NCBI GenBank assembly: GCA_934132915.1
Contig: CAKPAK010000021.1
Location: 1-22,043, forward strand
Source of the DNA: an uncultured Bacilli bacterium
Lineage (GTDB): Bacteria > Bacillota_I > Bacilli_A > RF39 > UBA660
Length of the DNA: 22,043 nt
Direction: 5' to 3'
Program-made: the position numbers and the translations under genes
Shown: piece by piece, positions 1 through 6,872 of the stretch
Numbering within the stretch: the stretch's first letter is position 1
How the letters are laid out: each line of letters begins with the position of its first letter
The notes under the pieces: generated by a model
The model's database searches: none
The model's input: the letters and a program-made list of their open reading frames with translations, nothing else
What the model was told of the DNA's origin: nothing

Positions 1-445
1 GTCTTGGAGTATCATAGGAAATATTGGTATATTTTCCGAATCCTGCAACATAAACGAATGGTTGCTTATTAATTAAGCCAATATCAAAATCTTTTACTTT
101 TCCATTTAAAGAAAGAGAGACATTAGATAAAATATCTTTTGTATATCCTAGCATAGCGCCTATGTCATTGGTTGTACCAACAGGAATGTGGGTTAATAAT
201 AGAGGCGTTTTTCTTTTTAAGTTTCCGGTTACAACTTCGTTAAATGTTCCATCTCCTCCAAAAGACATGACTAAGTCGACGGGTGATAATTTTTCTATAA
301 TTTTTATCGCATGTCCTTTATATTTGGTAGAAATAAATTCTACTTCATCATACTTAGATTGAATGATTTTTTCTATCTCTGGAATATATTTTTCTACTTC
401 TTTTCTTCCTGAATTTGGATTATAAATAATTGTACATTTTGTCAT
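1..445 (-). CDS. Diacylglycerol kinase-like lipid kinase, 3' end outside window
   Basis: The first 148 residues of a YegS/DgkB-type lipid kinase. These soluble enzymes phosphorylate diacylglycerol or related lipids at the inner membrane face and feed phosphatidate back into phospholipid and teichoic acid metabolism. The sequence shows the family's N-terminal nucleotide-binding half: the early NPNSGR element (residues 9-14), the signature GGDGTFNEV (63-71) and the GTTND motif (90-94). The ATG at 445-443 is preceded by GAAAGGAG at a good distance. The C-terminal beta-sandwich half lies beyond the window edge, so substrate class cannot be judged. Its own -10 lies just upstream, and the rpsR terminator separates it from the ribosomal operon, so it is probably an independent unit. 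A NAD kinase is less likely because of the GTTND and NPNSGR pairing. Confidence 0.9.
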   Translation of the reverse strand, partial: MTKCTIIYNPNSGRKEVEKYIPEIEKIIQSKYDEVEFISTKYKGHAIKIIEKLSPVDLVMSFGGDGTFNEVVTGNLKRKTPLLLTHIPVGTTNDIGAMLGYTKDILSNVSLSLNGKVKDFDIGLINKQPFVYVAGFGKYTNISYDTPR

Positions 446-465
446 TAGATACTCCTTTCTTTTTT

Positions 466-474
466 ATTGTAACA
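466..474 (-). promoter_or_regulatory. Extended -10 promoter for the lipid kinase gene
   Basis: Minus-strand TGT followed by TACAAT, 20 bp upstream of the kinase ATG. No good -35 is visible, so the TG extension would have to compensate. Confidence 0.5.
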
Positions 475-504
475 TATTTTAACTGAAACCAACCTTAAAA
501 ATAG

Positions 505-532
505 AGAAAAAAATAAGACCGAAGTCTTATTT
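505..532 (-). terminator. Intrinsic terminator of rpsF-ssb-rpsR
   Basis: Perfect 9-bp stem (AAATAAGAC / GTCTTATTT; positions 524-532 and 511-519) closed by a C(UUCG)G-type tetraloop and followed by a run of T on the minus strand. It begins 1 bp after the rpsR stop codon. Confidence 0.92.
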
Positions 533-533
533 C

Positions 534-749
534 TTATTTACAAAATGGAATAAATCCCATGAATCTTGCTAATTTTACTTGTTTTGCTACTTCTCTTTGG
601 TGTTTAGCACATGTACCAGTAAATCTTCTTGGTAAGATTTTTCCATTATCGCTTATGTATTTGCTAATAATTGGAACATCTTTGTAATCTACTGATTTTC
701 CAGCACACATATGACATATTTTTTTTCTTTTTTTACGAAATTCTGCCAT
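534..749 (-). CDS. rpsR: 30S ribosomal protein S18
   Basis: Ribosomal protein S18 (71 aa), which binds with S6 to the platform of the 30S subunit. The conserved core is plain: YKDV, GKILPRR, GTCAKHQR and the FIPF tail. Four potential zinc ligands are present (C-x2-C near the N terminus and C-x2-H in TCAKH), so this is the zinc-binding form of S18. It is the last gene of rpsF-ssb-rpsR; a GGAGG lies in the 17-bp gap after ssb. The stop codon abuts the operon terminator. Length and order match those in Bacilli. Confidence 0.98.
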   Translation of the reverse strand: MAEFRKKRKKICHMCAGKSVDYKDVPIISKYISDNGKILPRRFTGTCAKHQREVAKQVKLARFMGFIPFCK

Positions 750-766
750 TATTATTTTCCTCCTTT

Positions 767-1288
767 TTAAAAAGGTAAATCGTTATCACTAATTTCTACT
801 TCTTCGCCAAATGCTGCAAATGGATCTTTTTCTTCTTCAATATTCATTGATGTATTCTGAGGTTGTCCACTAGTAGTTGTATTTGGTGTTTCTCCTGCAA
901 AATCGTATGGTGTTCTTTCTACTGGTGGCTCTGGCATTGAATTAAAATTATTGCCATTAGATGCAGCATTTCTTGATTCTAAGAATTGAACATTAGTTGC
1001 TACAACTTCTGTAACGTAAACTTTTCTACCTTCGTTATTATCATAATTTCTTGTTTGAATTCTTCCTTCAACAGCAATTAATCTTCCTTTTGCCATATAT
1101 TTTCCAACATTTTCAGCAGTCTTATCCCATACTACAACATTGATAAAATCTGCTTCTCTTTGGCCGGATGCTTGATTGGTAAAAGGTCTATCAATTGCAA
1201 CGGTAAATTGACATACAGCACGATTTGAACTTGTATATCTTAATTCTGGATCTCTGGTTAATCTTCCGATTAATATTGCTTTATTCAT
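767..1288 (-). CDS. ssb: Single-stranded DNA-binding protein
   Basis: Single-stranded DNA-binding protein, 173 aa, for replication, recombination and repair. Residues 1 to about 105 form the OB fold (starting MNKAILIGRLTRDPE, with the VVVWDK and VEGRIQTR segments). A flexible Asn/Thr/Pro-rich linker follows, and the protein ends in the acidic tip DNDLPF that recruits partner proteins. An in-frame ATG lies 21 bp further upstream (1309), but the start used here (1288) is preferred: it has AGGAGG at the right distance, overlapping the rpsF stop, and gives the usual SSB N terminus. It sits between rpsF and rpsR, so SSB output is tied to that of the ribosomal proteins. Confidence 0.97.
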   Translation of the reverse strand: MNKAILIGRLTRDPELRYTSSNRAVCQFTVAIDRPFTNQASGQREADFINVVVWDKTAENVGKYMAKGRLIAVEGRIQTRNYDNNEGRKVYVTEVVATNVQFLESRNAASNGNNFNSMPEPPVERTPYDFAGETPNTTTSGQPQNTSMNIEEEKDPFAAFGEEVEISDNDLPF

Positions 1289-1298
1289 CAAAATCCTC

Positions 1299-1589
1299 CT
1301 AATCCTCAATTTTTAATACTAAATGTCTAACAACATTTTCATCGATTCTAGCAACACGGTCAAATTCTTTTGTTGCTTCATTTGAAGATGTTTCAATATT
1401 GTATAGATAGTAGTAACCAGATTTCATTTTCTTAATTTCATAGGCAAATTCTTTTTGACCTAATTCTTTTGATAATGTGATGGTAGCTTTATTTTCTGTT
1501 AATGTTTTTTCTAATGCTGTAACGGTTGCTTTTCTTGTTTCTTCATCTACGTCTGGTCTTACGATAAACATAATTTCATATTTATTCAT
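1299..1589 (-). CDS. rpsF: 30S ribosomal protein S6
   Basis: Ribosomal protein S6 (96 aa), the partner of S18 on the 30S platform. It begins with the typical MNKYEIMFIVRPD and carries the KKMKSGYYYLYN and conserved arginine-containing C-terminal segments; length matches the family. It is the first gene of rpsF-ssb-rpsR. An AGGAGG site lies 7 bp before the ATG and is part of a predicted leader structure (see the leader feature), which suggests feedback by the S6:S18 complex. Confidence 0.98.
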   Translation of the reverse strand: MNKYEIMFIVRPDVDEETRKATVTALEKTLTENKATITLSKELGQKEFAYEIKKMKSGYYYLYNIETSSNEATKEFDRVARIDENVVRHLVLKIED

Positions 1590-1596
1590 TTTTCCA

Positions 1597-1638
1597 CCTC
1601 CTTATGGTCTATTCGGCTTAATTTAAAATTAAGCAAGG
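1597..1638 (-). promoter_or_regulatory. Probable S6:S18 autoregulatory RNA leader
   Basis: In the rpsF 5' UTR, a hairpin with arms GCTTAA/TTAAGC (1629-1634 and 1616-1621, extendable by 1-2 A-U pairs) is followed by CCGAATAGACC. An outer helix pairs CCTT (1635-1638) with the AAGG (1600-1603) that is part of the Shine-Dalgarno AAGGAGG. A helix, then an exposed CCG-containing single-stranded segment, then a closing helix that touches the SD, is the layout described for S6:S18 leaders. Identification is by layout, not by a covariance search. Confidence 0.65.
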
Positions 1639-1656
1639 AACTTTCGTTCGATTGGT

Positions 1657-1686
1657 ATTATATCATAATTTAAGTGCATAAGTAAA
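1657..1686 (-). promoter_or_regulatory. Promoter of rpsF-ssb-rpsR
   Basis: Minus-strand TTTACT (1681-1686), 18-bp spacer ending in TGA, then a perfect TATAAT (1657-1662): an extended -10 promoter. Transcription would start around 1650, giving a leader of about 60 nt. Confidence 0.85.
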
Positions 1687-1728
1687 CTGTTATTTTATTC
1701 TTTTAAAAAAAATACTTCATTAGATTTT

Positions 1729-3030
1729 TTAAGAGAGAAAGATACTCATGTAGAGAGGGAGATTAATTACTTTTGGAGTAGATGTTCCTAAATTTTTACT
1801 AGATAATTTTATTCCTTGTTCTAGATGCCAATTTTCTATTAGGGAATTTAGAGATTTAGATTTTGTATTATCGGCTGACTTCACTTCTATAGCAGTTATT
1901 TTATTATTGAATTTAATTATAAAATCAACTTCTAATGTTGAGTTATGTTCAAAATAATATAACTTTTTTCCTTGTTTTCCAAAAATATCAGCAATAATAT
2001 TTTCGTAGATAGCGCCTTTATATATTCCTAAATTTCCTTTAATAATTTCTAGTCCTGTTCCTTCTTCTAACATTGATACTAATAAACCAGTATCTTTCAT
2101 ATATACTTTAAATACATCTTCTTTGGCATAACCTTCTAATGGGGATTCTGGTTTGGATAAATTATAACAAAAATTGATTATTCCAGCATCATAAAGCCAT
2201 TCTAATGCACCAAAGTATTTCTTTGAAGTTCCATTTTTTTCTACTAAATTATAACGAAATTTTTTATTTTCTTGAGCTAAGTGTTTAGGAACGGAATTAA
2301 AGCATTCTCTAATTCTTGATTTATCTAAATTAGTTGCATACTTTACAATATCATCTTTGTAATCTTCAACAATATTTCTTTGGAGTTTTAAAACCGTTCC
2401 AAAATTATGTGATGTAATGAATTCGTTAACTACTCTTGGCATTCCACCAACAACAATATATTCTTTAAATAATTCCATCATACGATTATGAATAGAATCT
2501 GGAATGGATTCTTTTTTATCAAAATATTCTTTTAAATAACCTATTGCTTCATCATTTGTTCCATTAGCCCAACAAAATTCTTCAAAATCAAGCGAATTCA
2601 TTTCTAATCTTTCAATATAACCAACCGGAAATGAAGATACTCTTTTATAGGATACGCCTAGTAATGAGCCAGACGCTATGCAGTCAAATCGATTATCTAG
2701 TGCTAAAAATTTTAATGCTGTAATAGCATTTTCACAAGTTTGTATTTCATCTAAAAATAGAATTGTCTTTTTAGGGATAATATTTACATTAGGAATTCTT
2801 AGTGTGATTTGTTTAATGATTGTTTCTACATCTAGATTACCGTCGAAAATTTCTTTGTGACTTGGCATTTCGATAAAGTTAATATAAATAATACTTTCAT
2901 AATTTTCTTCCGCGAATTTTTTTATAATAAAAGTCTTACCTACTTGTCTTGCCCCAGTTACTAGTAAGCAGTTATTTTTGTGTGTTTCTTTCCAATTTAA
3001 TAAATCTTTGATAATTTTTCTTTTTAACAT
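1729..3030 (-). CDS. AAA-family ATPase with DUF4143-type C-terminal domain
   Basis: A 433-aa ATPase of the AAA_14/DUF4143 group, a widespread accessory family with no settled function. Visible motifs are Walker A GARQVGKT (26-33), Walker B LFLDEI (91-96) and a sensor-like ASGSLLG (119-125). The C-terminal part has E-x-D (E367, D369) followed by E-V-K (382-384), the spacing of a PD-(D/E)XK nuclease-like fold, as is common in this family. The ATG has GGAGGAG upstream. It is a single-gene unit with its own promoter, inserted between pepF and rpsF, which normally lie closer to each other's ancestral neighbours. The family is often scattered in multiple copies and horizontally moved; transfer is inferred here, as base composition does not differ visibly. 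Confidence 0.92.
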   Translation of the reverse strand: MLKRKIIKDLLNWKETHKNNCLLVTGARQVGKTFIIKKFAEENYESIIYINFIEMPSHKEIFDGNLDVETIIKQITLRIPNVNIIPKKTILFLDEIQTCENAITALKFLALDNRFDCIASGSLLGVSYKRVSSFPVGYIERLEMNSLDFEEFCWANGTNDEAIGYLKEYFDKKESIPDSIHNRMMELFKEYIVVGGMPRVVNEFITSHNFGTVLKLQRNIVEDYKDDIVKYATNLDKSRIRECFNSVPKHLAQENKKFRYNLVEKNGTSKKYFGALEWLYDAGIINFCYNLSKPESPLEGYAKEDVFKVYMKDTGLLVSMLEEGTGLEIIKGNLGIYKGAIYENIIADIFGKQGKKLYYFEHNSTLEVDFIIKFNNKITAIEVKSADNTKSKSLNSLIENWHLEQGIKLSSKNLGTSTPKVINLPLYMSIFLS

Positions 3031-3048
3031 TTTATCTCCTCCATTATC

Positions 3049-3076
3049 ATTATATCATTATTTTTGACTTTTTCAA
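3049..3076 (-). promoter_or_regulatory. Promoter of the DUF4143 ATPase gene
   Basis: Minus-strand TTGAAA (3071-3076), 16-bp spacer ending in TGA, then TATAAT (3049-3054). The -35 lies inside the first unit of the 33-bp repeat. Confidence 0.75.
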
Positions 3077-3149
3077 ATGAATATGACAGTTTATGTTCAT
3101 TTTTTTCAAAGGAATATTGCTCATGTTATTCGTTTTTTTCAAAGGAATA
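3071..3149 (-). repeat. Three direct repeats at 33-bp spacing upstream of the ATPase gene
   Basis: The 13-mer TTTCAAAGGAATA (plus strand) occurs at 3104-3116 and 3137-3149, and with one mismatch (TTTCAAATGAATA) at 3071-3083: three copies at exactly 33-bp steps. T runs and a partly shared ATGTTAT/ATGTTCA element lie between copies. The copy nearest the gene supplies the -35 box. About three helical turns separate units, so proteins bound to them would lie near the same face. Confidence 0.8.
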
Positions 3150-3153
3150 AAGA

Positions 3154-3190
3154 AAATACTTATCAAATATTAGAGACTCGATAAGTATTT
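3154..3190 (-). terminator. Terminator of ychF-pepF
   Basis: 11-bp perfect stem AAATACTTATC / GATAAGTATTT with a 15-nt loop, 5 bp after the pepF stop, with Ts on both sides so it could act in both directions. Confidence 0.75.
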
Positions 3191-3195
3191 TTTTA

Positions 3196-4983
3196 TTATT
3201 CATCTGTTAATTTTTTAAATTCTTCGATCGTTTCGTTAAACATGTTTAAAGCACTTTCGACAACTTCTTTTTTGGTTAAGTCAACGCCTGCTAGTTTAAG
3301 GGAATCAATTGGATTCTTTTTACTACCGCATTTTAAGAATGATTTATAATTTTCTACAGCATTTTCTTTTCCTGATAAAATATCATTGGCAATATGGCAA
3401 GCGGCGGATAAGCCTGTTGCGTATTGATAAACATAGAAGTTGTAATAAAAGTGAGGAATTCTTGCCCATTCATACTGAATTTCTTCATCAACAACGACAT
3501 CACTTCCGAAGTATTTTTTGTTTAAATTATAATATTTTTCTGACAAATAATCGGCGGTTAGAGGAATATCTTTTTCGGCATCTTCGTAAATTTTTTGTTC
3601 AAATTCAGCGAACATGGTTTGACGATAGATTGTTGCTTTAAATAAGTTCATTAATTTATCTAGGATAAATCGTTTTTCTTCTTTGTTATCGCTAGTTTTT
3701 AAAAGATATTTTGCTAGCAAGATTTCGTTTGTGGTAGAGGCTACTTCGGCAACAAAGATAGAATAGTTTCCATATTGATAAGGGTTGCTTATTCTAGTGT
3801 AGTAGCTGTGCATTGAGTGTCCTGCTTCATGGGCTAGGGTTGACATGTCATCGTATTTTTCTTGATAATTTAGAAGGATATAAGGTTCTGTATCGTAAGA
3901 TCCTCCTGAATAGCCACCGGTTCTTTTCGCTGGAGTCGGATAGACATCTACCCAATTGTTGTTTAATCCTTTTTCTAGAGTACTGATATAGTCTTCTCCT
4001 AGAATGGATAGGGCTTTTAAGACTGTTTCTTTTGCTTCTTCATAAGGGTATTTTTTATCGAATTCTTTTACGATTGGGGTATAAATATCATATAAGTGTA
4101 ATTCGTCTAACTTTAGTATTTCTTTTTTTAGGGCATAATACTTATAGAGAATATTCATGTTGTTAGAGACGGTTTCAATTAAATTGTTATAAATTGATTC
4201 ATCTAATTCATCATCGTATAGACACCACTGAATCGTTGAGGTGTATTTTCTTATTTTAGCAATTGTAGCGTTTTCATTAATGTTTCCTGATAAAGTTGAT
4301 GCAAAGGTATTAATAAATTGCTTATAAGTTTTATAAAGGGTTTGGAAAGCATCTTTTCTTACTCTTCTATTTTTTGATTCGATATAGATAGAATAATTGC
4401 TACAAGTTAGCTCAACTTCTTTTTCTTCTTCATCTAAGATGGAGCCAAAAGATAAATCAGAGTCTTTTAATAACTCGTAAGTTTGGTAGTTATTATTTAG
4501 TATTTTGGTAAGATTTGATAATAATTTTTCTTCTCTATCAGATAAGGTGTGTTCTTTATATCGAAATTCTTTTTTTAAAATGATTTCATAGTCTTTTAAT
4601 TTTGGTTCTTCTAAATAATACTTTTCAATTTCTTGGTATTCTTTTTTTAAGATGGTAGGCGTTACAAAGAAACTTGCTTTACTCCATTTATCTAGTAAAT
4701 TAGATACCTTTATTTTTAGGGCTTGATTGTCGTTATTTGCTGTATTGGTATCTGATAGTAGGCTGGTATAGCCGTATAGTTTGTCTAAAATTCTAGCGAT
4801 TTCATAGTAGGTATTGATTGTCTCATAAAAACCTTTAGCATTTTCTTTCATGATGTTTTCATATTTTTTGAAGTCTTCGATTAAATCTTCTGCTTTTTTA
4901 TAACTTTCTTCAAAATCTTTTGTTGACCTAAAAATTTGGGTTAAGTCCCATTTGTACTTCGTATCAATTTGATTTCTATCCAT
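3196..4983 (-). CDS. pepF: Oligoendopeptidase F
   Basis: Zinc metallopeptidase of family M3B (595 aa, normal length) that cleaves short peptides in the cytoplasm. The zinc site is HEAGH (385-389) in the context LAHEAGHSMHSYYT, with the third ligand probably E413 in FVAEVASTTNE. A GGYSGGSYD-type segment just before the active site and the long helical N-terminal half are typical of PepF. The protein starts MDRNQIDTKYKWDL, with AAAGAGGGA upstream. It follows ychF by 18 bp and ends at a terminator, so the two are likely co-transcribed. No signal peptide is visible. Confidence 0.96.
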   Translation of the reverse strand: MDRNQIDTKYKWDLTQIFRSTKDFEESYKKAEDLIEDFKKYENIMKENAKGFYETINTYYEIARILDKLYGYTSLLSDTNTANNDNQALKIKVSNLLDKWSKASFFVTPTILKKEYQEIEKYYLEEPKLKDYEIILKKEFRYKEHTLSDREEKLLSNLTKILNNNYQTYELLKDSDLSFGSILDEEEKEVELTCSNYSIYIESKNRRVRKDAFQTLYKTYKQFINTFASTLSGNINENATIAKIRKYTSTIQWCLYDDELDESIYNNLIETVSNNMNILYKYYALKKEILKLDELHLYDIYTPIVKEFDKKYPYEEAKETVLKALSILGEDYISTLEKGLNNNWVDVYPTPAKRTGGYSGGSYDTEPYILLNYQEKYDDMSTLAHEAGHSMHSYYTRISNPYQYGNYSIFVAEVASTTNEILLAKYLLKTSDNKEEKRFILDKLMNLFKATIYRQTMFAEFEQKIYEDAEKDIPLTADYLSEKYYNLNKKYFGSDVVVDEEIQYEWARIPHFYYNFYVYQYATGLSAACHIANDILSGKENAVENYKSFLKCGSKKNPIDSLKLAGVDLTKKEVVESALNMFNETIEEFKKLTDE

Positions 4984-5001
4984 TTTCTTCCCTCTTTCTT
5001 T

Positions 5002-6102
5002 TTAAACATTAAATCTAAAGTGACAGATATCACCATCTTGCATTAAGTAATCTTTTCCTTCTAAGCGCATTTTTCCAGCTTCTTTTACTTTTAGTTCATT
5101 GCCACAGTTAATTAAGTCTTGATAACTCATCACTTCGGCACGAATAAAGCCTTTTTCAAAATCTGTATGAATTAGTCCAGCACATGATGGGGCTTTCATT
5201 CCTTTTCTAAAAGTCCAAGCTCTTACTTCATCTGGACCAACGGTAAAGTAAGTGGCTAGGCCTAAAAGCGAGTAAGTACTTTTAATTAAACTAGAAAGTC
5301 CACTTTCTTCGATACCTAGTTCTTTTAAAAAGGCTGTTTTTTCTTCTAATTCTAATTCGGCTAATTCACTTTCGATTTTGGCACAAATCATGACTACTTC
5401 TGTATTTTCTTTCTTTGCATATTCTCTTACTTCTTTTACGTATTCATTTTCTCCCGCTATAATGGTATCTTCATCAACATTTGCTACATAGATAATGGGC
5501 TTTGCAGTGATGAGACGAAAACTTGATAAGATTTTTAATTCTTCTTCATCGAAATCTAATTTTCTTACGGGAATATTTTTTTCTAAGTTTTCTTTGATTC
5601 GAAGAAGTAAGTTATATTCTATTAAATCATCTTTATTCTTCGAAGTTTGTGCTTTTTTGGCGATTTTATTAATTCTGTTGTCAATAATTTCTAAATCAGA
5701 GAAAACAAGTTCTAGATTGATGACTTCAATATCCCGAATGGGATCAACGTTTCCATCAACGTGAATAATATTTTTATCATCAAAGCAACGGACAACTTCA
5801 ACAATGGCATCAACTTCTCTGATGTGTGATAAAAATTTATTGCCTAATCCTTCTCCCGTAGATGCCCCTTTTACTAATCCTGCAATATCTGTAAATTCAA
5901 AAGTTGTGGGAATCGTTTTATTTGGCATATACATTTTTTCTAATACTTCTACTCTTTTATCTGGAACAATTACAGTACCTACGTTTGGTTCAATAGTGGC
6001 AAATGGATAATTGGCCGCTAAAATTTCTTGTTTGGTAATTGCATTAAAAAGGGTTGATTTTCCTACATTTGGTAGGCCTACAATTCCTGCGGTTAAACTC
6101 AT
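5002..6102 (-). CDS. ychF: Redox-regulated ATPase YchF
   Basis: Obg-family P-loop protein YchF/EngD (366 aa), which binds ATP rather than GTP and associates with the ribosome and stress responses. Seen: P-loop GLPNVGKS (8-15), DIAGLVKGAS (G3), and the G4 position reads NVDE rather than NKxD, the hallmark of the ATP-specific YchF group. The C-terminal TGS domain is present (AWTFRKGMKAPSCAG, then HTDFEKGFIRAEV). The start MSLTAGIVGLPNVGKS is standard, with AAGGAAT upstream. First gene of a likely ychF-pepF operon. Confidence 0.98.
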   Translation of the reverse strand: MSLTAGIVGLPNVGKSTLFNAITKQEILAANYPFATIEPNVGTVIVPDKRVEVLEKMYMPNKTIPTTFEFTDIAGLVKGASTGEGLGNKFLSHIREVDAIVEVVRCFDDKNIIHVDGNVDPIRDIEVINLELVFSDLEIIDNRINKIAKKAQTSKNKDDLIEYNLLLRIKENLEKNIPVRKLDFDEEELKILSSFRLITAKPIIYVANVDEDTIIAGENEYVKEVREYAKKENTEVVMICAKIESELAELELEEKTAFLKELGIEESGLSSLIKSTYSLLGLATYFTVGPDEVRAWTFRKGMKAPSCAGLIHTDFEKGFIRAEVMSYQDLINCGNELKVKEAGKMRLEGKDYLMQDGDICHFRFNV

Positions 6103-6126
6103 GTTATTCCTTCTTTCTGTATTAAT

Positions 6127-6155
6127 AGTATAGCATAAAATTCTATGATACTGAA
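6127..6155 (-). promoter_or_regulatory. Promoter of ychF-pepF
   Basis: Minus-strand TTCAGT (6150-6155), 17-bp spacer ending in TGC, then TATACT (6127-6132). The -35 is poor, the -10 is TG-extended. Confidence 0.65.
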
Positions 6156-6186
6156 ATTTTTATCTTAAAAATACTTATTTTGATAG

Positions 6187-6221
6187 AAAAAAGAAAGATA
6201 ATTTTGGTTAGTATCTTTCTT
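6187..6221 (-). terminator. Terminator of the 158-aa gene
   Basis: 10-bp perfect stem AAGAAAGATA / TATCTTTCTT (6212-6221 and 6191-6200) with an 11-nt loop, followed by Ts on the minus strand. It shares its first two bases with the stop codon. Confidence 0.85.
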
Positions 6222-6696
6222 ATCTTACAAGTAATCCTGGTGAGGGAATTCTTGTTAAAGTTGGACTATCAAAAGATATTGCTGGTCTTGTTTTTTTCCT
6301 TGTTTTGATTTTTTTTCCAAAAAGATGATTCTTTTTTTCGGATTTTTTTATTACAACTTGTTCTTTGGCAATATCTTGTTTTGCCATTTCTCTTATATGA
6401 AGTAAATTAATATTTAATTCTTTTACTGCATTTTTGAATAAAATACCAAAGGCAATTTCTTTATTTCGATTTAAGCCTTTTTTAGAAATAAAGATGGGTG
6501 TTTCTTCTAGAGATTTTTGGATATTCATTGTAAGACTATTTAAAATAGAAGCATACTTTACTTGTACTTTTTTTGATACTTTACTCCATTGTCCAAACTG
6601 AGTAGTTGGAAATAACTTTTTTATACATTTTGAATAAATTTGAGCATCATTTAATTGATACTTTTCTTTTTCTTGATTGAACATATTAAAATTCAT
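6220..6696 (-). CDS. Hypothetical protein, 158 aa
   Basis: I do not recognise this protein. It is soluble, with no membrane segment or signal peptide. The N-terminal two thirds look helical (Gln/Lys/Asn-rich, with LNDAQIYSKCIKKLFP near residue 15). A strongly basic stretch around residues 118-138 (many Lys and Arg, e.g. KKIKTRKKTRP) is followed by a Ser/Pro tail ending PSPGLLVR. Such a basic tail could bind nucleic acid, but that is conjecture. The ATG at 6696 has AGGAGAT five bases upstream, and the gene has its own -10 and terminator, so it is a real single-gene unit. It lies between the AbgT-type transporter gene and ychF. Confidence 0.8.
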   Translation of the reverse strand: MNFNMFNQEKEKYQLNDAQIYSKCIKKLFPTTQFGQWSKVSKKVQVKYASILNSLTMNIQKSLEETPIFISKKGLNRNKEIAFGILFKNAVKELNINLLHIREMAKQDIAKEQVVIKKSEKKNHLFGKKIKTRKKTRPAISFDSPTLTRIPSPGLLVR

Positions 6697-6728
6697 CTTA
6701 TCTCCTACTTTCTATTCTTTATATGAAT

Positions 6729-6737
6729 ATTATAGCA
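6729..6737 (-). promoter_or_regulatory. Extended -10 promoter of the 158-aa gene
   Basis: Minus-strand TGC plus a perfect TATAAT, 32 bp before the ATG; no convincing -35. Confidence 0.6.
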
Positions 6738-6788
6738 CGTATTTTAATTTTTAGGAGGATAAATTTGAAGATGTGAATTCTATTTTAT

Positions 6789-6807
6789 ATTAAAGTGTTA
6801 CTTTAAT
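6789..6807. promoter_or_regulatory. Operator-like dyad
   Basis: Inverted repeat ATTAAAGT-GTT-ACTTTAAT, 8-bp perfect arms with a 3-bp spacer, 52 bp upstream of the -10 of the 158-aa gene. It has the form of a dimeric repressor site; there is no T run that would make it a terminator. Confidence 0.45.
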
Positions 6808-6809
6808 GG

Positions 6810-6829
6810 AAAATACTGATCAGTATTTT
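6810..6829. terminator. 20-bp palindrome, probable second terminator
   Basis: AAAATACTGA / TCAGTATTTT is a perfect palindrome (8-bp stem with a GATC loop as RNA). It lies just past the main AbgT-gene terminator and shares the AAAATACT/AGTATTTT arms seen at other gene ends here. A protein-binding site is the alternative. Confidence 0.5.
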
Positions 6830-6833
6830 TCTT

Positions 6834-6872
6834 AAAAAAAAGAAACAAATCTTGGGATAAGAGATGTTTCTT
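6834..6872 (-). terminator. Terminator of the AbgT-type transporter gene
   Basis: Arms AAGAAACA (6865-6872) and TGTTTCTT (6840-6847) followed on the minus strand by eight Ts; the stem starts inside the stop codon. Confidence 0.85.

Noticed and set aside
1706..1728. Terminator directly after the DUF4143 ATPase gene
   Set aside because: A T run follows, but the only stem is a weak A-U helix, so I did not list it.
6752..6766. Orphan plus-strand AGGAGG followed by TTG and ATG
   Set aside because: The frames behind it stop after two or three codons; all neighbouring genes are on the minus strand.
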